Notes: generated by a model from the sequence alone, not told the origin. Positions 35,865-49,295 are shown, counted from the stretch's first letter. The stretch: DNA of 64,000 nt from Physcomitrium patens (GCF_000002425.4 NC_037253.1:12307145-12371144); one strand, 5' to 3'. Translations and numbers: made by a program.

Positions 35865-38800
35865 ATGAAGAATGCAATGGAAAAAATGTAAGAGCAATTG
35901 AGAAAGTTAATACTTGCAATGCATCAACTCAATTTATTGCTATAAATAGCAATAAGAATGGCAAGGAATTAAGATATAGAAATGATTAGAGCTACTTCAA
36001 CATCTCCACTAAATCATGTCCCTTCTCCTAAAGTGGAACATCCTTCCAATGACGGAAAATCAAGGATTTTACTACCTGAGAAGTTTGATGGCACAAGATT
36101 TAAGTTTTGAAGATTTATCAATCAAGTACAATTTACAATTAAACTTCAATCCTAAAGCTATCCAACTCTATGATCGCAAGTTAGATTCATTAGTATACCT
36201 CTTTCATGTTTGATATTTGTGAGCCTAAAATCCACCACTCTATGGATTTAGTACTACACAATGAGCTCAAGAGGTAGAATGGAAGAACTCCCAATTGTAA
36301 AATTGTTAGATTAATTAAAATGTGGGTGTTTGTAATTCAATTAAAACTAACGCCTTCCAAGCAATGGTTACCGATATTAAATTAAAATATCAGATGAAAT
36401 TCACCACACAAAAAAAATGATAAAATTAATTAATTAAGTTTTTTTTATTAATTCATAATAAGAATAAAAACTTAAGTTTAAATTAAAAGTTAAAAGTTAA
36501 AGTTAAAAGTTAAGTTCAAAGTTTAAAAATTTAAGTGAGAATATTAAAGATTAAAAGTTAAAAGTTAAAATTTATTAGTCAAAAGTTGAAATGTGGAGAT
36601 TACAAGTTACTGTGAAGATAAAAGTAAAAATAAAATAAGAGGGGTAAAAGCGAAGGTACCTTGACAACGCCAAGGATTGAAGGCAGCGACCCCCTTCTAC
36701 TCCAAAATTCGCCAAAAATTTTAATTAGCTCCAAATTGAATGATTCACAGGTTTTTGCAAGGTTAACTTAAAGGCACTCGTGCTCCAATAAATCTCATTG
36801 CAATCTAGTGATCCAGTCGTGCGAATTGCTCCTTTGAAGTTGAGTGATCCAAACTGCCGCGGCGACCAACCCCCTTCACTTAGAAATTCGCTAAAAATTC
36901 AAATTGTCTTCAAATATAGCGAAACTTGTGCCCTTCAAAGCTCAGCTTACAAATCTTGATGCTCCCAAAATTTGAAACGAATCCAGTTATCAGACACTGA
37001 GAAATATCTTCCCAAACTCGATTAATCCAAACTGCAAAGGCAGTCGACCCCCTCTTATTCAAAATTTCACCAAAAATTCAGTTCAACTCCAAATGGAGCG
37101 AGCCTAACTTTTTTGGAAAGCTAAAAACAAAAGATACAACCACAAAAAAATCAAATTGGAAATAAAACAATTGAATGACTGATGGATGGAAATCTGAGGC
37201 TCTTGAAACCCTTAGAGTAATTGAGAGGCCAAGGGAGCAATTCACCACAATGAAACGTGTTTTAAGACCCAATGACTATCATTCACAACTTGAAATCCAT
37301 GCACATCCACCTAAAAAATTCATAATGAGATTTAAAATCTAAATGAAATTAAAATTAGGGTTTTTGGCCAAATTTTAGCATGGCTTTGCCCTTCACCAAA
37401 AGAGGAGAGAGAGAGGGCTTGGAAAACCAAGCCTCTCTTATACAATTGAGTGGAGGCTCGTAGAAGGGTGGCTACATCTCCACCCTTGATTTTTCAGATC
37501 CCTAATCTAGATCTATGGCCTTCATTCATCCAAGAGTCAATCTCATTACCAAGGGCTGATGGCCCATGTAAGTGGTCAAGAAAGCATTTTTTTTGTAAAT
37601 CTAACTTCATTATTGTATTCAAAACACCTTTTTAAGCTAAGATCAACTACTCACATGCCTCAATCCATGCTTAATTATAATTTCCATGGAAGTTTTTACT
37701 TACGAGGATCTTGGCAATTTTTGTGAAATTCTTCAAAATGAGAATTTCTTTGCTTCTCTTGTATTTTGAAGGAGAGGTTGCTGATCTTGTTTTCTTCACT
37801 CTACGAGGTAAATCTGGTGCCACCATTGCATTAAAGAGACTCCCATTAAGTAGAAGAATGACCATGCCGCTTAAATTTGTCAAATTTGGAGGAAAAATCC
37901 AAAATTATCATTGCTAACTTCATTAAATCTTTTAGAGAATTATAATTCCAACTTCTAAATCATGTGAATGATTATAGACATACTCATAGGTTTTTATTCA
38001 ACCCTTATAGTAATGACTAACAACCTCTAAATTATTAAACTAACTAAGTTGCTATTCTAATTTTCTAACTCTTGTCACTTTAGTCCTAATTAACCTAATT
38101 CAAGGAATTAGGCTATGATTTATACCATGAGGGGTTGTAATCCCAAAAATTCTATAAAACTAAATTCTACTTATATAAATCTTAATATAACATGTTTAAT
38201 TATCATAAAATAGGAAAATAATAAAAATTTAAATTTTAGAATATAATTGAGAGTTGACAATATTATTATAGTTTTCATCTTTTTTTGAATGACAAGATCC
38301 AATATTGGATAATCTAGAGGCTTTTTTGGCAAATTTTTGATCTGTGTATAGAGAACATGATGCAATTTGTATTGCAATCAATAAGATCTATATTTTTTAA
38401 TAAGATAATAAATTAATAACATTCTATGCTTCACAATTTTGACAACTTGTAATTGATATCAAATGAAATAAGGCATTTGTTAGCCAATTTTTCTATGAAT
38501 TATAATATGAGATAAAAAAATTGATATCCACCTTATTTGATCCTCAAACATTGAGTCAGAGAATTAACTTTGCTGTGAAGTGTAATAATCAAATTTTTGA
38601 TTTTTAATTTGAGAGTCACATAAGTGCACCTCAACATTAATATAATGCAATGACAATGCCAACATCTTCTCAATACATATATTTAAAAGTAGAAGATATG
38701 CAAATTGATGTAGTATATTTTAAACCTCTTACCGAGCAAGAAATGACTCATTGTCATAAAGAAGGATTGTGCTTGTATTATGGAGAACCTAAATATACTA

Positions 38801-38898
38801 CTCAACATTATCCAAAGAAGCAACACAACCATAAAATGAGGAGTATGGTTGTCAAAGAAGATAGTATGTCAAAAAACAAGTAATTCCAACTATATTAG
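35865..38898 (+). pseudogene. gag pseudogene of element C, split by a 2-kb repeat
   Basis: Part one (35865-36217) starts at an ATG in the same context as in B (GAAATGAAGAATGCAATGG) and runs to the capsid core (KFDGTRF). Part two (38265-38898) resumes inside the same segment, reaching a degraded zinc knuckle near 38770 (CLYYGEPKYTTQHY) and the TAG at 38896. The join restores continuity with element B, but stops are frequent in both parts. Confidence 0.75.
36218..38259 (+). repeat. TG..CA-type repeat, copy 2 (2042 bp), with perfect target duplication
   Basis: It starts TGTGAGCCTAAAATCC and ends GAGTTGACA. It is flanked by ATATT at 36213-36217 and 38260-38264, a perfect 5-bp duplication. Removing the insert rejoins the gag of element C in register with element B. 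It is homologous over its length to copy 1 at 29350-31493. No coding domain was recognised. A 5-bp duplication and TG..CA ends fit an LTR-retrotransposon product, most likely a solo LTR of about 2 kb. Confidence 0.8.
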
Positions 38899-39086
38899 GA
38901 ATTATGCAGCTAGAATCTTATATAATACTTATTGAGGGTCGTATTATCTCCTGAGAACCTTCACTTTGTTTTATAATAAACATTATTTTACGACCTAAAC
39001 ATCACGAAGTCTTTACCTTGTTAGATTTAAGAGCCTCAACATGTTTCTTAGATGAAGAATTTTCTAAAAGAAAAGGCATACCTTTA

Positions 39087-39089
<3 letters not shown>

Positions 39090-39119
<30 letters not shown>
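39090..39119 (+). repeat. A-run of about 30 bp inside pol of element C
   Basis: It is an uninterrupted A tract within the protease region. It replaces the short lysine-coding A-rich stretch seen at this point in element B, so it is slippage expansion rather than a polyA tail. Confidence 0.8.
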
Positions 39120-39121
<2 letters not shown>

Positions 39122-39897
39122 ATATCTATTTACATAAAATTCATAGACAATTGTCTATTATCTTTAAAAAATATTATTCATTAAATCTTTCCTACAAAAA
39201 TAACAATTAATGGTCATAGTAGCTTTGTAATACTAAATATCATTAGATCTACTTCTAATCCAATCATTTTAAGTTTATTATGGCTAAAAAAATATAATCC
39301 AAAAATAGATTAAATTTTTCATAGTCCTAATTTTTTTGAAAGTATAACTAAGAGTATAATTGATCAAGTAGAAGGTCATATGTCTAGTACAATTAAACTT
39401 ATATTTGTAAGTACAAGAGCTTTCTTGCATACTCTAAAAGAACGATTATCTTGTGTCATTTATGTTGTACTTGTTTCCAATGGTGCAAAGACATCAAGTA
39501 GCATTCTAAGCCAATATCAAGATTTTCATGATATATTTGAGAAAAAAAAATGTAAAAACTCTTTTGAAACATCATTCCTATGACTATTTAAATGAACTTT
39601 AAGAAAAAGCTCAATTACCATTTGGACCAATTTATAGTTTATTATAAAATAAATTGGCTAAATTCAAAGAATATATTGAAGAAAATTTAGCTAAGAACTT
39701 TATATTCCATTTCAAATCTTAAGCAAGAGCTTCAATTTCATTTATAAAAAAAATGATAGATCATTGTAGATGTATATCAATTATTAAGGATTCAATAAAA
39801 TCACCATCAAGAATAAATACTTACTATCTTTGATATTTAGACTTCTTAATTAGTTGAATTAAGGTAAGATCTATACAAAAATATATTTATGAGGAGG

Positions 39898-40443
39898 TGT
39901 CAAATATACAAAGTAGAAGAAGATAAATAAATTCATAGAATTAGTATCAAAAAGAAGGTGACAAAATAGAAGAAAGTATCTATATTCAAGGAAGAACTTA
40001 AATGGCTATTGCCAAAGACTAGAAAACATAAGACTTTTAAAACTAGACTAAAAATAAGAAATGAGTTGACAAGAGTGAGGAAGGCCTCACTTTTGTCTCT
40101 ATATATACTACTTAAGTAAGAACTATATGGTAATATGCTATAGGGCCTGTAATATACATGTCTAATTTGCAAGACACATGTCTAATTTATAAAGTAAGTT
40201 TCTTAGGTGTGCACCATATGTCCAACTTGTACTACAAGTCGTCAACATGTCCACCACTGGCATACTTGTTGGTCAAATTTTCAACCTACCAATCACATAT
40301 AGACATGTGTAAAGACAAAGCATCATCTATGAAGCTTCTAAAAAGCTTTCTATAAGATATTATCATTTTTATCTACTTTGACTTACTTCTACCTATTCTT
40401 ATTATCTAGATAATTATTAGGATAAATATATATGTCCATGACA
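39898..40443 (-). repeat. Element G 3' LTR (546 bp)
   Basis: On the plus strand it reads TGTCAAATATAC to CCATGACA. It contains the TATATATA box near 40099-40106 and the U3/R hairpin at 40068-40097 (arms GACAAGAGTGAGG and CCTCACTTTTGTC, loop AAGG). The hairpin arm pair differs from B by a matched AG/CT change. Confidence 0.8.
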
Positions 40444-40485
40444 TTATCTCCCCCTTCTAGGAACGAATTCCACGAGGAGCGGTCA

Positions 40486-40908
40486 TTACATATTGATGAA
40501 ATCCAAGATGCACCAAACTATATTTGCTATGTAGTGTGATCTTTGTTCCCTTTGAAGGTAATTGATAGGTCCCTTCAACCATCGATAATGTTCTATATCA
40601 GGGCAAGAAGTCCACCCTAATAGTTAATCATTATTGAGGACTTCATAACTTCTTTCAAATAAAACATTAGTAATACCATCAAGAGTGGTTTCTACCTCCA
40701 AAAGTATCACTAAATATTGAGAGTTCCTTCGAAGGTCATGGTACCAAATACATTACATCTCGCCATCTATTTGAGGAAGAACATGTCATTTTTTAGGATC
40801 TTCATCTCGATTTTGCCATCTCAAAGGTTGTGATAGTTGCAATGTCTTGTTTGGTAGCTCAATAAATAATAATTTTTGAGTTGAATCTTCTAGTTATTGG
40901 TTCTCTAT
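40486..40908 (-). pseudogene. ORF3 of element G (start codon lost)
   Basis: The frame ends with TAA (complement at 40486-40488). Counting 423 nt upstream lands exactly on ATA (complement at 40906-40908), where A, B and C have ATG. The core is well kept: LEVETTLDGI, then YRWLKGP and INYLQREQ segments and an FINM end. This is the same extra ORF as in A, B, C and I. Function unknown. Confidence 0.7.
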
Positions 40909-41007
40909 CTTCTAAGCACTAAAAAATCTAAAAAAAATAATAATACAAGATAGAATGAAATCTCCATTGAGATTACTTTGCTTTATAGCAAAGAATTTCT
41001 TCACTCT

Positions 41008-44000
41008 TCATCTTGGTTTTAATGGATGTCATCAATGTAATACTTTAACTTTGACTAGTACATTTGTTAGATTTCTAGATGGCTCCCATGTATATTCATT
41101 AATGTCATATCCACGCCAATGTACTACATATTCAAACCTATTTTAGTGCCGCTTTGAATCTAAAACTTCTTCCATCTCAAATTTTTTTATTATTATTCAC
41201 TTCTATAAGAGGTGATGGTATTTGTCTCCTTTCTTATATATCAATTGTCTTGTATGGCTCAAATAAAGACACATGGAATATAAGATAGATTTTCATAGAC
41301 TCTAGTAGATATAATCTATAAGCAATTGGATTAATTTGTTCATAAATAAAAAAAATGGTCCAAACTTACAATAACCCAGCTTGTCACAAGGATGAATGGT
41401 TTTAATATTATGACAAAGTAACCATATCTTATCCTCCATATGGAATTGAGGTTGTTTTTTGCAATAGACATCTGCGTTGGCTTTTTGTTGTTCTTGAACT
41501 TTCTTTAATTGTGCCTTTATTGTTGCGTGTAGCTCTGACAATCAATTTGCCTCATCTTATGTTGTAGAATTATCAACTTTTAAAAAGTCAAAAGTGTCAA
41601 ATGACATATACTAACCATAATTGGAAAAAAAAAAATGCTTGTTAAATAGAAGAATATACTGAATTATTGTAAGCAAACTCTATCAATAACAAAAGAGTTG
41701 TTTGATCATCTTATTGATAATTGATGGTACATCTCAAATACTACTCTAAAACTTGATTTGTCTCTTTTATTTGTCCATCAATTTGAGGGTGGAAAGCCAA
41801 AGATAGTTTTATATCCACCTTCAATATCTTAAAAAGAGTTCTCTAAAATCTCCATAAAAAATGATTTCCTCTATTTGATATAATATCTCTTGGTAATCCA
41901 TGATAGCGATAGATGATGTCAAAGAAAATTTTAGCTGTTCCTTCACTTGTGATAGATTTTGTACATAGTATAAAATGTGCCATCTTGGTGAAACAATCTA
42001 CAATCATAAATATGAAATCATATGAACTTAAAATTGAAAGATCCATAATAAAATCCATAGAGATAGAAGACCATGGTTGTTCTAGTATAAGTAATAGTTA
42101 GAAGAATCCATAAGATCAATGATGAGGAATTTTTGATCTTAAACAAAAATCATATGTTTGAACCAAATTCTTTAATAGCCTTCCACATTCAAAAATCTGT
42201 GAATAGAAGCTCTAAAGTCTTATTATATCCAAAATATTTTACTATAAGAAAATTGTGACAAGCTTCAAGAGCACGTAATTATGCTTCGCTTTTTAGAAGA
42301 TATAAGTGTCTTTTGAAATAGAATAAGTTCTCTTTAAATTCAAACTTAGAAGTATCTTGAGACTAAGAGGAATTATTTTTAATATCATGAACAAGAAGAT
42401 CTGAGGACATACTTACTTGGATCTGCTTGAAAAAAGTCAAATCAACAGTCAATGTTGATTTCATTACTTAAAGATGAAATTATTTTGACTTTATTAAAAT
42501 TATCTTTTGTTAGTCAAAATTTACTTCTCCTTCTTTTGATATAAGATAAGAACATCTAGTAAAGACAACAGACAAATCTTATTGTTTTCTTGGCCAATAA
42601 GTGATATTGAACTCAAATCTTGACAAAGACATACTCCAACAAGCTTGACAATGATTCAAAACATGTGATGACATAAAAAATATGAAATTCTTGTGATCCA
42701 TATATACGATGATTAGACTTGAAGTGCCTTTTAAATAATGACAATATTCTTAAAAAAAATCTTTAATTGCAAGAAGTTTCTTATCCTTGATCTCAAAATT
42801 AATCTTGACCACTCAAAATTTTCTTGAATGAAAAGCTATTGGATGAAGTTTGTCATTTATTCTTATTTGTGAGAAGATTGTACCTAAGGCAAAGTTAGAT
42901 ATATGTGTCTCCATAAAAAAATGCTTTAGAAAAGTCAACACAAAGCAAGATTACTACAAAAGTAAAAGTTTTCTTCAAAACTTCAAATAATATTTTTGCT
43001 TCTTTATTCCACTTGATCTTGTCTTTATAAATTAAGTATGTAAGTGGCACTATAACTTGAAAAAAGTTCTTGATGAAGATCTAATAGTAATTGAAAAATT
43101 CCAAAAAATATTATATATTTTTTATTATTTTTTAAATCTTCTAATTTAAGATTGTATGAATTTTTTTAGGATCTATTATTAGATCATTGTTTGAAATGAT
43201 GCATCCTAAGAAGTCAACTTGAGTAGTGTGGAATACATACTTTTCTATCTTGGCATACAATTCTGTATCTCTAAGTTATTCTAACACACAACAAACATGA
43301 ATTTCTTATTCTTTTATATTGTTAGAGTAGATTAAAATGCCATCTAAGTAACAGACAATAAAATCACCTAAAAACTCACAAAAAACATCATTTATAAGAT
43401 GTTGAAAAGTAGTTGGTGCATTCATGAGTCCAAAAAGTATGACATGATATTCAAAGTGTCCATACCTTCTTCAAAATACTGTCTTCTATTCATCTCTTTC
43501 TTTAATGCAGACTAGATTGTATCTTCCTCATGGATCTATTCTTGTATAGATCTTAGCTTAGTTTAATTGATTAAAAAATCTAGATACCAAAAGCAAAGGA
43601 TATCTATTCTTGATGGTAATCTTTTGAATCTTTGATAATCTACACAAATTTGCAATGATCTATCTTTTTTCTTCACAAATAAGATAGAAGCTTTTATTGG
43701 AGATTTTGAATAGCATATGAAATTCTTTGCGAAGTTTTCATCAATTTACTTCTTGAGTTTAGCCAACTCATTTTGTGATAAACTATAGATTGGACCAAAT
43801 GGCAGCTAAGTTTTTTCTTTAAAATCGATTGAACAGTCATATGGACGATGCTATGAGAAAATATCTGTATTCTTTTTTTCAAAAATATCTTCAAAATCTT
43901 GATATTGACTTGAAATTTTACTTGAAATCTTTCCATAATTTAAAATGAATGTGGCATAAATAAAAAAAAGTTGATCCTTCTTTTACAACATGCAAAAAAA

Positions 44001-44495
44001 AATTTATATCTAAAAGTATAGGTTTGGCTATACTAGACTTGTAGCTTTTTATTGGATTAGAAAAACTCTTAATGATATTCAAAGAAAAGTCAAGTTTATG
44101 AAAAATCCAATCTATCATAGGATTATACTTTTCCAGCCATAATAAATCTAAAATGATAGTATTAGAGGGAGATCTAATTATATTAAAAATTATGAAACTA
44201 TTATGACTATATATTACATCTATAGAAAGTATTTCATGAGTAACATCTCTAATAGGTAATGCACAACTATCTGTGACTTCTACATGTACAAGTTTAGTTT
44301 TTCATACTAATTGTATATTATGACTTTTAACAAATTCTTTATCTAAAAAAGAAGCCCATGCACCTGAATTTATTAAGGTAGAGGCTTTGTGATTATTAGA
44401 TCTAAAATGTACATCTATTGTAAAACAAGAAGAGGCTTCTGAGAAGAAAAGAAGACCTTTATTAGGAATTGTACAAGATTCCAATAGCACAGTTC
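41008..44495 (-). pseudogene. pol pseudogene of element G (PR-RT-RH-IN-chromodomain)
   Basis: On the minus strand: a protease region with SGAWASFLDKEF near 44350, and RT with the LPLVSRFF-like and MPFG-like segments near 43440. The codon that is TGA in A, B, C and I is TGT here (near 43380). Next come RNase H at about 42680-43000 and integrase with DFIMDL near 42050 and the SNRGNHF segment near 41870, where the catalytic Asp is Asn. TDGQIKETN-like sequence lies near 41760. The chromodomain, with VHWRGYDIN and TWEP, lies near 41060-41190. Many stops and several frame breaks are visible. Confidence 0.8.
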
Positions 44496-45484
44496 CTATT
44501 GTACTTGAACAAATTTGTTTTCTGACATGTTTACATCTTTGACTGCAATACTCCTCATTTTGTAGTTACATTATTTCTTTGGATAATATTGAGCAGTGTG
44601 CTTAGCTTCTCTACAATATAAATATATTCCTTTTTAATGATGACAAGTCTTTTTTTGTTTGATAAGAGGTTTAAAATGTATTGTATTAATTTACATGTCT
44701 TCTACTTCCAAATGTTTAGATTGAAAAGTTGTTGGTATCGTCATTAAATTGTAATAATATTGAAGTTCTCTTCTATGATTCTCAAATTGAAACTCAAAAA
44801 ATTGATTATCATATTTCACAACAAAATCAATTGCTTGACTTAATGTCTAAGAATCAAATAAATTCAGTATCAATTTCTTTACTTCATATTGTAATCCATA
44901 AAGAAGTTGGCTGATAAGTGTTGCATCATGCTAGTTGATATTTGTTGCTAATTGTCAAAATTGTGAAGCATATAATGTCATTGATTGATTTTTTTATTGC
45001 AAGATACAAAACTTATTGGTAGCAATATGGATTGTATCATGTTCTCCATACCTAGATTGAAACTCTACTTAGAATGCTTTCAAATTATCCAATATTGGAT
45101 CACATCATTAAAGAAATGATGAAAACCATGATAATACAAAACCTAAAAGTAGTATTCCAATAAACCTGACTTATGATTTTTAAGTTGGTAACTTTGAGAT
45201 TGTAGTTCAATCTATAGTTGTACATGATTGATGAATCCTTGAAACTTAGATCTTGTACCATCAAACTTCTCAAATAATTTAATTTTTGGTTCCTTCAAAC
45301 TTGAACGATGTTTCATTGTAGGAATAGTAGTATGGCTTAGTGTAGATGTTGAAGCAACTCTAATCCCTTCTAAATCTTCATTACTTGATAATCTTATTAC
45401 TTCTTGTTATGGTAGACTGAATTGATGTATTGCAAGCATTAATTCTTTCATTTGCTCTTACATTTGAGCCATTGCACTATTCAT
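44496..45484 (-). pseudogene. gag pseudogene of element G
   Basis: The ATG (complement at 45482-45484) lies in the same context as in B, and the end is TAG (complement at 44496-44498). The capsid segment KFDGTRSKF is readable near 45260. The zinc-knuckle region near 44600 is decayed. Several stops interrupt the frame. Confidence 0.7.
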
Positions 45485-45580
45485 TTCAGCAAGCTTTGTC
45501 ATACTAGCACAATAAAAAGAAAGATGTCTATTCTTAGACCATATAATACTCAAGAATTAAGGAAAAAAAAATCTATAAAT

Positions 45581-45705
45581 AATATCAATTTTGAAGAGGA
45601 TAATCTGTAACTTTTAATATGCTTATGTTTTATCAAGAAAAAAGAATAATCTACTCTTAATCAAGAAAGGACAAAACTTTGATATTGTATGTGCGTTCTT
45701 GTTAA
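45581..45705 (-). other. Leader module and primer site of element G
   Basis: The leader is bounded by AATATCAA (45581-45588) and TTGATATT (45679-45686), a perfect 8-bp inverted repeat. Next to the LTR, with a 2-nt spacer, is the minus-strand primer site TTAACAAGAAC (45695-45705), a decayed version of the B primer site. Confidence 0.6.
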
Positions 45706-45707
45706 TC

Positions 45708-46251
45708 TATCAAGGAGATAAATTGAAAGAAGATGCATAAACTTGTAGAAATTGTATCAAAAGGAATGTGATAGAATAAAAAAAAGTATGTATATTCAAG
45801 AAAGAAATTAAATGGCTATTGTCAAAGACTAGAAAATATAAGACTCTTGAAATTAGACTAAAAGCAAGAAAAGAGTTGACAAGAGTGAAAAAGGCCTTAT
45901 TCTTGCCTCTATATATACTACTTAACTAAGAAATATGTGGCAATATGCTATAAGACCTCTAATACGCGTCCAACTTGCAAAACACATGTTTAATTTGTAA
46001 GACAAGTTTCTTAGGTGTGCGCCATATGTCCAACTTGTACTACAAGTGATCAATATGTTGACACGTGGATTCCTTATTGGCAAAGTTTTCAACCTATCAA
46101 TCACCTATAGACATGTATAAAAGCAAAGCAGCATTTATGAAACTTCTAAGAAGCTTTCTATAAGATATTATCATATTTATCTATTTTGACTTACTTCTAT
46201 CTATTCTTATTATCTAGATAATTATGAAGATAAATATGTATGTCTGTGATA
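45708..46251 (-). repeat. Element G 5' LTR (544 bp)
   Basis: It matches the LTR at 39898-40443 throughout. On the plus strand it runs from TATCAAGG to CTGTGATA, both ends having lost the canonical C or G through transitions. Confidence 0.8.
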
Positions 46252-48872
46252 GGAATATACAATTTGGTATGCATTAAAAAAATTGTTTTATGAAAGCTTG
46301 CATTTCAAATAAGGTATAGACATTTTGAATACAAAATCATGTCTTTTGAACTTACAAATATACTCCCAACTTTTTAACATTTAATAAAAAATATTTTTTG
46401 AGAATTTTTAGATGACTTTGTTATTTAATACCTAGATGACATTTTAAACTATTTTAAGAATACATAAGAATATGAACTTTATGTTTGTTATGTGTTACAA
46501 AAATTAAGAAATATGAGACTCTATGCTAAGATAAAAAATTGTATATTCTACATTACTCAAATCGACTTCTTAGGATACATCATTTCAAATAATAGACTTA
46601 TAATGAATCCTAAGAAAGTTTAAATTATTATAGATTGAAAGATTTAAAAAACAATAAAAGATGTAAAATATTTTTTAAAATTTGCCAATTATTATTGGAT
46701 CTTCATTAGAAACTTCTTTCAAGTTATAGCTCTAGTTATACATTTGGGTTGTAAAGACAAATTTTAATGGAATCAAGAAACAGAAGCACTATTTGAAGCT
46801 TTAAAAATAACCTTTATTTTTGCATCAATCTTATATTGCATTGAATTTTCTAAGTTTTTTTTTTATAGTAACAGATATATTGGATTTTTTTTAGATTTTA
46901 TTTTATCACAAATGGGAATAAATAATAAACTTCACTCAATAGATTTTCATTCAAGAAAACTTTTAGTAGCCAAGATCAACTACAAGATTCATAACAAAGA
47001 ATTTTTTACAATTGTATATTTGTTTCAAGAATGGCACTATTATTTAGAAGGCACTTCTAATCTAGTCATTGTTTATATTAACCATAAGAATCTTAAATAC
47101 TTTATATCAAAAAATATTTTGAATTATTGCTAAGTCCATTAAAGCATGTCTTTGTCATGATTTGATTTTAAGATCATTTATTGACCTAGAAAATAATATT
47201 TGTGAAATTTGTTTTTTAGACATTCTTATCTTACACCAAAAGAAGAAGCCACATCTTTTCATCAACAAAGGATGATTTTCTTAAAGCCAAAGTATTTTCA
47301 TCTGTAAGCAATATAATCAATATTGACTATTGATTCAACTCTTATTAAACAAATTCAATCAAGTATGTCATTTAATCCTCTGGTTCATAATATTAAGAAC
47401 CCTTCTTTTAAGTCCCATGATGTTTTCAAGTTTGAGTTCAAAAACAACCTACTCTATTTCAGAGGATGCCTATACATTCTAGAAGAAGAAGCATGTTTAT
47501 ATGTTCTTTAAGTATATCATAATTTTCTAGGGGGTGAATATTTTGGATACAATAAGACTTTAAAACTTATATCTAAAGATTTTTAGTAGCCACAAATATG
47601 AAAGGCAATGAAAGACTTTGCCTAATCATGTGATATTTATTCAAGGTCAAAATTTCCTTATCATTGATCTCTATGGACTTCTCGAACCATTATCTATTTC
47701 AAAAAAATCATAGTCTTTTGTTCCTATGGATTTTATCATAGATCTTCTATTCTCACATTTTTATGACTCTATATTTGTGATAGTAGATTGTTTCACCAAA
47801 TTGGCAAATTTTGCATCATATACAAAAGCTATCACAAGTGAAGAAACAACCAAGTTTTTCCTTAATAACATCTATTGCTATCAAGGATTGCCTAAGAATA
47901 TTATATTGGATAGAGAAACTCAATTTGTATCAAGATTTTGGAGAATGCTTTTTAAGATTGTAAAAGTTGACATAAAACTATCTTTAATTTTCCATCATTA
48001 AACTGATGGATAAAGAGGGTATAAATTAAGATTTGAAGTAATATTTGTGTTGTACCATGAACTACAAATAAGATAATTTGACAACTCTTTTGCAATTGAT
48101 AGAGTTTGCTTATAATAATATAATACATTTTTCTATATAATAAATATATTTTTTAATTAATTATGGTTATTATCTATGACTTGATACTTTTGACTTTTCA
48201 AAAATTGATATTCCTACAATAGAAGATTTAACAAATCATTTATTTGAGCTACATATAATAATGAAGGTTTGATCAAAAGAGGCTCAAGAACAACAAAAGA
48301 ACAATATGGATGCTTATTGCAAGGAATACCCTCATTTCTATATTGGTGATAAGGTACAATTTCTTTGTCATAATATTAAAATTATTTGCCTTTGTAATAA
48401 GTTGGATCATCATAGACTTAGATCATTTTCTATTTGTAAACAAGTCAATTTAGTTGCTTATTAATTACATCTATTGGAATCTATGAAAATCCATCCCATA
48501 TTTAACATGTTTCTTTTAGAACCATCTAAGATAGTAAAATTTTCAAAAAAAAGACAAATATCATTGCCTCCCATAAGACTGGATAATAATCAAGAATTTG
48601 AGGTAGAAGAAGACTTAGACTCAAAGCAACACATACATTCATTGGAATATCTTATTCATTGATATAGATATAATATTAGCAAATATACATGAGAGCAACC
48701 AAAAAATCTCACAAATACAGCAAAGAAAATTAAAGCTTTTCATCAATGACATCTATCAAAATTAAGATGAAAGATAACAAACCTTTACTTTAAAAGAAAC
48801 AAAATTTAGAAAAGATTGCATTCTACCTTCTATCCTTGTTTATAATTTCTATATAATTATGATATTAAAGAA

Positions 48873-49295
48873 ATGAAGAATTAATAGCTAGCAAATTCAA
48901 GTCAAGAACCATCATTTGCTGACTTATCTAATAAAATATTATAATTATCATAGCCTTTAAGATAATGTAATAGCAATGATGACCTTCAAAAATAAAATAT
49001 TTTTTCTCAAATAGATGGTGAGATACAGTGATTTTGGTATTACGACTTAAGAAGAGATTTTTGATGTTTGGTGATTTTATTGGAGGTAGAAACAACTTTT
49101 GATGGTATTACAAAGGTTTTGTTTGAAGGAAGTTACGAAGGTTTCAACAATGATCAAATAATAAGGTGCTCTTCTTGCCTTAGAATAAGATATTACTAAT
49201 AGTTGAGAGGACCTATCAACTACCTTCAAAGGAAATAAAGATCAAAGTATATAGCAAATATAATTTGTTATATCTTAGACTTCTTCAACGTGTAA
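48873..49295 (+). pseudogene. ORF3 of element C (decayed extra 3' ORF)
   Basis: ATG at 48873 to TAA at 49293-49295 is 423 nt, the same as in A, B and G. The frame shows LEVETTFDGI, then LRGPINYLQRK and an ILDFFNV end. There are several nonsense codons. Confidence 0.65.

Larger units (their letters stand above)
39898..46251 (-). mobile_element. Element G: chromovirus inserted antiparallel into element C
   Basis: On the minus strand the order is 5' LTR (45708-46251), primer site, leader (45581-45686), gag (44496-45484), pol (41008-44495), ORF3 (40486-40908) and 3' LTR (39898-40443). It is of the same family as its host C but in the opposite orientation. The flanks GGAGG (39893-39897) and GGAAT (46252-46256) look like a 5-bp duplication decayed at two positions. 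Removing it rejoins the RT of C. Coding parts contain many stops. Confidence 0.85.
38899..48770 (+). pseudogene. pol pseudogene of element C, split by element G
   Basis: Part one (38899-39897) covers the protease region (SRASTCFLDEEF-like near 39020) and the RT N-terminus. It contains an A-run at 39090-39119. Part two (46252-48770) resumes at the same RT point. It has MPFGL decayed to MSFELT near 46340, TGA at 46399-46401, YLDD near 46429, and RNase H at 46660-47220. The integrase at about 47330-48300 includes DFIIDL near 47726 and TQFVSRFW near 47918. A degraded chromodomain lies at about 48585-48740. There are many stops, mostly transitions. Confidence 0.8.

Noticed and set aside
39090..39119. 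A-run as the tail of a retroposed gene
   Set aside because: It lies inside pol of element C at a naturally A-rich lysine segment, with pol sequence continuing on both sides.
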